Assembly: GCA_020438795.1 (NCBI GenBank)
Contig: JAGQTY010000016.1
Span: forward strand, 1-36,796
Reading direction: 5' to 3'
From: Actinomycetota bacterium
GTDB taxonomy: Bacteria; Actinomycetota; Actinomycetes; S36-B12; GCA-2699445
Length of the DNA stretch: 36,796 bases
Positions within the stretch are counted from its first letter, which is position 1, and every line of letters starts with the position of its first letter. The notes beneath the pieces are model-generated. The model was not told the DNA's origin and searched no databases. It worked only from the letters and a program-made list of their open reading frames with translations. The position numbers were made by a program, and so were the translations under genes. Positions 31,372 to 36,796 of the stretch are shown one piece after another.

Positions 31372-32519
31372 TGGACCACCACAGCAGTGAGCTTGGACAG
31401 GGGTTCGGACAGCGCATCGACTGCGCGGGCCAGTGTCCGGACCTGCTGCGGGGTGAGCTCGGCGTAGGAGACGAAGCCGTCCCCCTGCCGGTACTTCGCC
31501 AATTCCTGCTGGATGTCGTCGAACCGCTCGGTGAGCTGCTCTGCCAGCTGGGAGTCGCGCTTCTGCACGATCGGTTCAAGCGCCTCGAAGGCGATACGGG
31601 CGCCGTCCACATTGGCCTGGAAGTCATACAGGTCGGTGTGTGACCAGATCTCTTCCTCGCCGGTCACCTTGCCCGTAGCCACCTCGTCCAGAAGCTCCTT
31701 GGCGCCGTTGCCGAGCTGATCCGGGGTGTAGCTCAGTTTCACGACGCGTCGCTCCAGCGTCTCGGTGTCCTTGACCAGCTGGTCGGCCAGCTTCTCGCGC
31801 TGTGAGCGGGTGAGGGATTCGTAACGCTTGGGCGACCAGAGGTCCTTCTCGATCCGGTGCCAGCCGGTCCAGCGTTGGCCGGGTTCGAGGTCGGCCTCCC
31901 GCAGGTCGAGCTTCGGGTCGAGGTCACCGAACGATTCGGCGACCGGCTCGATGGCTTCCCAGTACATGCGTGTGGGGGCGTAGCTGGCGCGGGCGGCATC
32001 GTCGTCGCCATCCTTGTAGACCTGCGCGAAGGCCTTGGTCCTGGCCAACAGCTCCTTGGCCTGCGAGCGGACGTAGGTGGCATATGCGGCGGTCGCAGTC
32101 TCGGCGTCGATGTCCTGGGCGGCGACCGAGCCATCCCCGCTATCGATCACCTCGAATGGCGCGCGGATGCCGTCACCCGCCATCCCTGGCTTACAGGCAG
32201 TCTCGTAAGTCCCGGGTGCAGCAGTGACGATGAGGTCGCGGGTCAGGCCAGGACCGATGTTCTCGACCTCGCCAATGATCCGCTGACCGTCCTGGGCATA
32301 CAGGTAGAACTCGGTGACCTGGCTGCCGTCGTTGCGGACGCTGAAAGCGACCACTCCGGCCGGGGACTCGTCAGCCGTGAGCTGGCACTCGGTATCAGTG
32401 CTCGACACTGCGATGGCGGCCACGCCGTCGGCAGACTCGGCCGTGGTGTCGGCGCCGCTGCAGCCGGCGAGAGCCAGGCCGAGGGACAAAGTGGTTGCGG
32501 ACATCAGAACGGTCTTCAT
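31368..32519 (-). CDS. efeO: Iron-uptake lipoprotein EfeO (cupredoxin plus M75 domain)
   Basis: This 383-residue lipoprotein starts at ATG 32519 behind AAGGAG. The signal peptide ends LALAGC with the lipid Cys. An N-terminal cupredoxin-like EfeO domain (about 30-130; VVAFSVRNDGSQVTEFYLYA) is followed by the helical imelysin/peptidase M75 domain with the HxxE motif H221-R-I-E224 in TGWHRIEKDLW, the probable iron site. It would bind ferric iron outside the membrane and hand it to the EfeU permease. The two-domain form is the standard long EfeO. It lies between efeU and efeB in the usual order. Confidence 0.94.
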   Translation of the reverse strand: MKTVLMSATTLSLGLALAGCSGADTTAESADGVAAIAVSSTDTECQLTADESPAGVVAFSVRNDGSQVTEFYLYAQDGQRIIGEVENIGPGLTRDLIVTAAPGTYETACKPGMAGDGIRAPFEVIDSGDGSVAAQDIDAETATAAYATYVRSQAKELLARTKAFAQVYKDGDDDAARASYAPTRMYWEAIEPVAESFGDLDPKLDLREADLEPGQRWTGWHRIEKDLWSPKRYESLTRSQREKLADQLVKDTETLERRVVKLSYTPDQLGNGAKELLDEVATGKVTGEEEIWSHTDLYDFQANVDGARIAFEALEPIVQKRDSQLAEQLTERFDDIQQELAKYRQGDGFVSYAELTPQQVRTLARAVDALSEPLSKLTAVVVQ

Positions 32520-32611
32520 GCGGTGCTCCTTGGTTGTGGTTGAACTGGGATGGTTCTTCGGGTGGTGTGCTTCTTGGATGGCTTCAGCCCGCGTGGACCG
32601 GCGCCGGAGAG

Positions 32612-33481
32612 TCAAGTGCTGGGTTGTGAGTCGGGGTCGCGCTGCGGTGAGCGATCAGGCTGCTTCATGGTGACGCTGATCGGGCGCCTGACGGTTCGCA
32701 CGAACAGCGCCATGACAGGTATGAGATAGCCCAGCCAGACGACGAACTCCAGCCAGGTCGTTGCGGGAGAGAAGTTGAAGACTCCTTTCAGCAGCGTGGC
32801 GAACCAGGTGCCCGGGATGACTACACTGCTGACATCGAACGCCAGCGAGTTCAGGCCGGGCAGGATCCCCGCCTCCTGCAGGTCGTGAACGCCGTAGGCA
32901 AGTACACCTGCGGCGATGACCACAAGTGCCGCTCCGGTCCAGGTGAAGAAGGTCGCCAGGTTGAGTTTCAGTGCCCCCCGGTAGATGAGCCACGCGAGCA
33001 CGACTGCCGTGGCGAGCCCCAGCGAGGCCCCAACGATAGGCGCGGTCCCTCCTCCCGTGGCCCGAACCGCGGACCAGAGGAATAATGCAGTCTCCAGCCC
33101 CTCGCGCGCGACCGCAAGGAATGCCACGATGGCCAACCCCCACACCCCCGCACTGGCGGCGCGGTCCACCTGTCCGTGCAGTTCGCCGCGAAGATGGCGG
33201 GCGTTGCGCGCCATCCAGAAGATCATCCAGGTCACCAGGCCGACGGCGACGATCGAGAGCAGACCGCCGACCGCCTCCTGAGCCTCGAAGGACAGCCGGG
33301 CGGTCCCGAAGGTGAGCGCGGCCCCGACGCCCAGCGACAGCAGGATCGCCAGGCCGACGCCCAGCCACACCTGCGGCAGCATCCGGGCACGACCGGTCTT
33401 TACCAGGTATGCGATCAGAATACTGACGACCAGTGCGGCCTCAAGGCCCTCCCGCAGCCCGATGAGGTAGTTCGCGAACAC
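32612..33481 (-). CDS. efeU: Iron permease EfeU (FTR1 family)
   Basis: This 289-residue protein has seven helices. Both REGLE iron-binding motifs of the FTR1 family are visible: GLREGLEA at residues 8-15 (helix 1) and AREGLETALF in helix 4. It takes ferric or oxidised iron across the membrane. GTG 33481 has the strong site AGGAGG eight bases before it. The C-terminal tail is hydrophilic (TMKQPDRSPQRDPDSQPST). It is the first gene of efeUOB and lies directly behind two iron boxes, so it is predicted to be shut off in iron-rich cells. A gap of 92 bases separates it from efeO. Confidence 0.94.
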   Translation of the reverse strand: MFANYLIGLREGLEAALVVSILIAYLVKTGRARMLPQVWLGVGLAILLSLGVGAALTFGTARLSFEAQEAVGGLLSIVAVGLVTWMIFWMARNARHLRGELHGQVDRAASAGVWGLAIVAFLAVAREGLETALFLWSAVRATGGGTAPIVGASLGLATAVVLAWLIYRGALKLNLATFFTWTGAALVVIAAGVLAYGVHDLQEAGILPGLNSLAFDVSSVVIPGTWFATLLKGVFNFSPATTWLEFVVWLGYLIPVMALFVRTVRRPISVTMKQPDRSPQRDPDSQPST

Positions 33482-33495
33482 CCTGTCCTCCTAAC

Positions 33496-33509
33496 TTAGG
33501 TTTACCTAA
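33496..33509 (-). promoter_or_regulatory. IdeR/DtxR-like iron box 1 before efeU
   Basis: TTAGGTTTACCTAA is the 14-base core of a palindrome of the DtxR/IdeR type (TTAGGTTAGGCTAACCTAA). It lies 15 bases before the efeU start, within or just after the probable transcription start. It is the reverse complement of box 2. Iron-loaded IdeR bound here should repress efeUOB. Confidence 0.7.
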
Positions 33510-33520
33510 CTTTCTGAAAC

Positions 33521-33539
33521 TTAGGTAAACCTAACATAG
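33521..33539 (-). promoter_or_regulatory. IdeR/DtxR-like iron box 2 before efeU
   Basis: TTAGGTAAACCTAACATAG agrees with the 19-base consensus TWAGGTWAGSCTWACCTWA at 16 of 19 positions, better than box 1. Centres of the two boxes are 25 bases apart. Two sites suggest tight repression by two dimers and possibly shared control of the divergent MFS gene about 100 bases away. Confidence 0.75.
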
Positions 33540-33541
33540 TT

Positions 33542-33637
33542 CCCACAGGCCGGAGTGCCGGGTGCGTGACTGCCCGGAATCAGGTGCCTGCGACTCGTGG
33601 GTTGGGGGAGCTGGACCTGACGAAAGGCAACTGTGGG
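33542..33637 (+). other. Possible structured leader over the start of the MFS gene
   Basis: A seven-base stem joins CCCACAG (33542-33548) to CTGTGGG (33631-33637). It encloses two hairpins, CCGGG/CCCGG (33558-33562 with 33573-33577) and TCAGGT/ACCTGA (33580-33585 with 33615-33620). This makes a three-way junction. The 3' side of the closing stem includes the GTG start at 33633, so folding would hide it. I do not recognise a known riboswitch class. Confidence 0.35.
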
Positions 33638-35261
33638 CACCGGGGCTGACAACGCGCATCAATCCCGCCGCTCTTCTACATTGGTGGGCGTGACGACCAC
33701 CGCCGCCGTAGACCAGACGACCAGCTTCCCCAAGGGACAGGTCATCCTCCTCGGGTACCTGTCCGGTATCCAGCTGGCCGATCCGGCCATCGCGAGCATC
33801 GCACTGGTGGATGTGTCCAAGACTTTTGGCATGACTACGGCCGTAGCGGCGCTGGCAGCCAGCATCTCCACGCTCGCGCTCGCAGCTACGGTGCTCATAG
33901 GCGGCATGCTCGGCGACCGCATGGGCCGGCGCAAGGTCCTCTACATCGCGCTCGGTGTGACAATCGCCGGTGATGTGATCGCGGCGGCAGCGCCGGGGGT
34001 CGGCTTCTACATGGTGGGACGAGCTCTCGCCGGAATAGGTGTGGGTTGGCTGTTGGCCAGTTCCTACAGTATGGTCCGTGAGGTCTCTCCCCCCAAGTCC
34101 GTACCTGCCGCTCTGGGTATCTGGAATCTGACCCTTCTCATGGTCATGCTGGTGGCGACCATCGTCGGCGGCCTGCTCGTGGATGCCTCCTGGCGCGTGG
34201 CGCTACTGTTCACGCCCCTGCTGTGTCTTATCGGGCTGCCAATGGTCATCAAGATGCTCCCGGAGACCAAGAAGGTCGTCAAGAAGGTGGACTATTGGGG
34301 ACTGATCGTCATTGGTGTCGCCACCGTTCTCTTCCTCTACGGCTTCTCCCAGGCGGCCAAGTCACTCACCACCCCCACATTCTGGGGTCCGGTGCTAGCG
34401 GGAGTCGTCGGTTTCGCACTCTTCCTCTGGATCGAATCCAAGGCCGAGAGCCCGGTGATCCCTTTCAAGCTCTTCACCAGAGGGGTCTTTATCGCGGCGA
34501 TCGTCAGCGGTGTGGCGTGGAACCTGGCACAAGCAATCATGCAGCTTGCCGCAAGCAACTGGTGGCAGTACGTTACCGGCCTCAAGGCCTTCGAGGTCGC
34601 GCTCCTTGAGGTGCCCATCCTGTTGATCTTCGGTGGGGTCGGAGTTTGGTCGGGTATCCAGATCGGCAAGCGACCCGGCTCCGTCGCTAAGGTGATGGGG
34701 CTCGGCTTTGCACTGATGACCGCTGGATTCCTGCTCTGCATGCTGGCGGGCGCCGACAAATCTGCACTCTGGATCCTCCCCGGGCTCTTCGTCATGTCGG
34801 CGGGGATCGGGTGCACGAGCGTACCCCAGGCGGCGTTGTTCGTTAAGGAGGCTCCTGCCAAGTTCTTCGGCACCGTCACCTCATTCCGGACGACGGTCGG
34901 GCAGGTCGGCTATTCGCTCGGATTCACCGGCACCATCGTGCTGGTACAGGCCTTCTACGGCGGCCGGTTCGCCGAGCTTCTGTCGGAGGCCGGATTCTCA
35001 CCTGATCAGACTGGCGACGCCGTGGCGGCAGTGAGCTGGTACGTGCAGCATGAGGAACAGATGCCGACCGGTCCGCTCGCGGCGCAGGCGATCGAGGCGG
35101 CGCAACGCGCCTACAGCACTGGCTTCGACAGTCTGATGTTCATCATCGCGATCGTGATGGCCGTGTTCGGAGTGGCGACGCTCCTCTTCCTGCGTTGGGG
35201 GCGCAAGCAGGACGAGCGCGATGCCGCGGCGACTGCCGCTGCCGGCAATGCGGGCGAATAG
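33633..35261 (+). CDS. MFS exporter, DHA2-type with 14 helices
   Basis: The protein has 542 residues and about 14 helices. The loop between helices 2 and 3 is GGMLGDRMGRRKVLYIALG, the classical MFS motif A, and helix 5 holds the antiporter-like segment VMLVATIVGGLLVDASWRVA. The length and helix count fit drug/proton antiporters of the DHA2 group. GTG 33633 has GAAAGG five bases before it; a second candidate, GTG 33690, would remove 19 residues. A DNA-binding regulator is not present nearby. The alpha/beta hydrolase follows after 33 bases and is probably cotranscribed, so the exporter and hydrolase may act on the same compound. It is divergent from efeU. Confidence 0.88.
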   Translation: MGTGADNAHQSRRSSTLVGVTTTAAVDQTTSFPKGQVILLGYLSGIQLADPAIASIALVDVSKTFGMTTAVAALAASISTLALAATVLIGGMLGDRMGRRKVLYIALGVTIAGDVIAAAAPGVGFYMVGRALAGIGVGWLLASSYSMVREVSPPKSVPAALGIWNLTLLMVMLVATIVGGLLVDASWRVALLFTPLLCLIGLPMVIKMLPETKKVVKKVDYWGLIVIGVATVLFLYGFSQAAKSLTTPTFWGPVLAGVVGFALFLWIESKAESPVIPFKLFTRGVFIAAIVSGVAWNLAQAIMQLAASNWWQYVTGLKAFEVALLEVPILLIFGGVGVWSGIQIGKRPGSVAKVMGLGFALMTAGFLLCMLAGADKSALWILPGLFVMSAGIGCTSVPQAALFVKEAPAKFFGTVTSFRTTVGQVGYSLGFTGTIVLVQAFYGGRFAELLSEAGFSPDQTGDAVAAVSWYVQHEEQMPTGPLAAQAIEAAQRAYSTGFDSLMFIIAIVMAVFGVATLLFLRWGRKQDERDAAATAAAGNAGE

Positions 35262-35294
35262 CATCGCGCAGGATCGAGCAGGGGAAGGACGATC

Positions 35295-36524
35295 ATGAAC
35301 ATCGACGCCGATCTGGAGAACCAGAACTACGACGAAGTGATCACGAGTGTGAGGCAGTGGATCGCCGAGGATCCGAGCGAGGCCTTCGCCGACCACGGGA
35401 CCAAGCGCTGGCTCGCCCTGCGCTGGAAGGATCTGTTTCTCCGCGAGGCGGTCAAGGATCCCGAGGTCGTCAAACGCGCAGAGACCGCCGGTGGTCTCGG
35501 CAAGTACCTGAAGAACCCGCTGGCCAGCGACAAGCGCAGCGACCGGCAGAAGGTCGCCGACCGTTTCCTGAAGGGCATCGCTGCGCCGGACTGGGACAAC
35601 GAACTGCCCGAACCCGAGGACTTCGACATCAGCGAGACCACGCTCGTACTGTGCCCGGGTCTGCTCACAGGGCTGTTGCACCCGGGCGCGCACGCATTCG
35701 TGGACGAGACCCCAGCGATCCAGGAGGAGCGGGGCTGGCGCACACTGCGTGCCGATCTGCACCCGTTCCGGGGCTGTGAGGCGAACGAGGCCGACATCAT
35801 CGCCGCCCTCGACCGTGGGGAAGGGTTCGAGGCCGACCTGTCTCCCATCGATGATCCTGCACCCCCGGACAAGGTCTTCCTCATCGGATACAGCAAGGGC
35901 GGGCCGGACATCCTCAGTTTCCTGGTACACCACCCCGAGTACGCCGACCGAATCGCGGCGGTGTTCACCTGGGCGGGCGCAATGAGTGGCTCCTATTCCG
36001 CGGATACGATCTACGAGCAGATCAAGGACCTCGACACTCAACAGATCTCGGACAACCTCGACTCATTCCTGAAGATGCTCAACCCCGGCTTCGTGGAGTC
36101 GACCGGGCTGCGCCGCGTCGACGAGTACGACATCAAGGGTGCCTTCTACGACCTGCAGACCTCGGTGCGCGAAGAGTTCGCCTCACAGAACGCCGAGATG
36201 CTCAACGACCTCGGGGTGCCCTTCTTCAATCTCACCGGTTCCACCACTCCGCTGGAGGCCCCGAGCTTCCAGTTCGCCGACACTGTTCGTATGTCGGAGT
36301 TCGACGCGAACAACGACATGCAGCTGACCCAAGCGCAGGCCAAGCTGGATATCCCGATCTCGACTCACCTGGCGATGCTGCACGGTCATCACTGGGACAT
36401 CGCCTATTCGCCGTTCCCGGCGCGGATGCGGGCGCTGTCGCCGAACCTGGATCACCCGTTCCCCCGCAAGGCTGCCCTTGAGGCCAGCTGGATCTTCCTG
36501 GCGGAACTGGGCCTCATCGACTGA
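35295..36524 (+). CDS. Alpha/beta hydrolase
   Basis: In this 409-residue cytoplasmic protein a helical N-terminal part of about 100 residues precedes an alpha/beta hydrolase fold beginning TTLVLCPGLLTGLLHPGAHA. The nucleophile elbow is GYSKGG with S200, and a late HGHHWD segment (H363-H366) may supply the catalytic histidine. The acid residue cannot be fixed by eye. There is no signal peptide or lipase-type oxyanion HG motif. ATG 35295 has a GGGGAAGG ribosome site. It follows the MFS exporter closely and may modify or degrade the exported compound. It is convergent with tadA, leaving 22 bases between the stops. Confidence 0.78.
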   Translation: MNIDADLENQNYDEVITSVRQWIAEDPSEAFADHGTKRWLALRWKDLFLREAVKDPEVVKRAETAGGLGKYLKNPLASDKRSDRQKVADRFLKGIAAPDWDNELPEPEDFDISETTLVLCPGLLTGLLHPGAHAFVDETPAIQEERGWRTLRADLHPFRGCEANEADIIAALDRGEGFEADLSPIDDPAPPDKVFLIGYSKGGPDILSFLVHHPEYADRIAAVFTWAGAMSGSYSADTIYEQIKDLDTQQISDNLDSFLKMLNPGFVESTGLRRVDEYDIKGAFYDLQTSVREEFASQNAEMLNDLGVPFFNLTGSTTPLEAPSFQFADTVRMSEFDANNDMQLTQAQAKLDIPISTHLAMLHGHHWDIAYSPFPARMRALSPNLDHPFPRKAALEASWIFLAELGLID

Positions 36525-36546
36525 ACAAGCAGCGGGCCGAGCCAGC

Positions 36547-36796
36547 TCAGCGACGGGCGGCCAGGAACTCCTGGACGCGAACGCCGCACTGCTCGGCCAG
36601 CACACCACCGACCACCTCGACCCGGTGCGCCAACCGGTGGTCGCGCGGGATCTCCCACGCCGACCCACAGGCTCCGTAGTCGGGGTTCCAGGCGCCGAGC
36701 ACCAGCCTCGCCAGCCTCGCGTTCACGATTGCTCCCGCACACATGGGGCACGGTTCCAGCGTCACCACGATCGTGCAGCCGTCGAGCCGCCAGTTA
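36547..36796 (-). CDS. tadA: tRNA-specific adenosine deaminase TadA (partial)
   Basis: This is the C-terminal 82 residues of TadA; the start lies beyond the right edge of the window. The zinc motif PCPMCAG is present, preceded by GCTIVVTLE, and GACGSAWEIPRDHRLAHRVEV matches the middle of the protein. The first zinc ligand (HAE) would be upstream of the window. TadA converts the wobble adenosine of tRNA-Arg(ACG) to inosine. Other nucleoside deaminases of the family cannot be excluded from this half alone, but the VTLEPCPMCAGAIVNARLAR run fits TadA well. Confidence 0.88.
   Translation of the reverse strand, partial: NWRLDGCTIVVTLEPCPMCAGAIVNARLARLVLGAWNPDYGACGSAWEIPRDHRLAHRVEVVGGVLAEQCGVRVQEFLAARR

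Noticed and set aside
34998..36041. 347-codon minus-strand frame opposite the MFS and hydrolase genes
   Set aside because: It spans the junction of two well-supported genes in antisense and shows no domain or ribosome site.

Overview
The window comes from a high-GC Gram-positive bacterium, most probably an actinomycete. The signs are frequent GTG starts, a SigK/RskA sigma and anti-sigma pair, DtxR/IdeR-like iron boxes, Tat and lipoprotein signals, an Nei-type glycosylase beginning MPEGD, and an IS481-type element. I cannot place it to genus. About 31 genes are supportable. Most are ordinary chromosomal functions, with a few islands of decay or accessory sequence.

Region 1-5070: the tail of a membrane protein (DUF389-like), a CPBP membrane protease, an Nei/Fpg glycosylase, and a decayed permease plus DUF1989 (urea carboxylase-associated) pair. 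The pair lies just downstream of a minus-strand lipoprotein, sigK and rskA module. Region 5260-9550: a TRIC-type channel protein, a choloylglycine-hydrolase-like Ntn hydrolase, and an orphan PAS-PAS-GAF-PAS histidine kinase. Region 9588-12222: a gene remnant, then a large secreted propeller/FN3/Pro-Thr-linker protein bracketed by a 36-bp direct repeat.

Region 12223-17672: five overlapping plus-strand genes join a membrane EAL phosphodiesterase (with a degenerate GGDEF domain) to a CREST-family hydrolase, a PlsC-like acyltransferase, a small PLDc_N membrane protein and a UPF0104/MprF-flippase-like protein. This looks like a membrane-lipid unit tied to cyclic-di-GMP signalling. Region 17685-19779: a glutamine-synthetase-like ligase divergent from an isochorismatase-like hydrolase. 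Region 19853-24771: an FtsX/MacB-type ABC exporter, an unknown one-TM protein and a dienelactone-hydrolase-like enzyme.

Region 24834-27740: a second secreted protein (glycine-rich, InlB-like repeat, Pro-Thr linker) with the same four-cysteine C-terminal domain as the propeller protein, then an MFS exporter. Region 27856-28945: tRNA-Ser(UGA), an internally deleted IS481 element abutting it, and a 39-bp near-perfect palindrome. Region 28988-33481: a small MoaF-like protein, a PCu(A)C copper chaperone with a CsoR-like operator, and the efeUOB iron-uptake operon behind two IdeR-like boxes. Region 33540-36796: a 14-TM MFS exporter behind a possible structured leader, an alpha/beta hydrolase, and the 3' part of tadA.

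Most promising for new biology: the shared four-cysteine domain ending CRLxGNG, the five-gene lipid/EAL operon, and the possible leader structure whose closing stem covers the start codon of the MFS gene.
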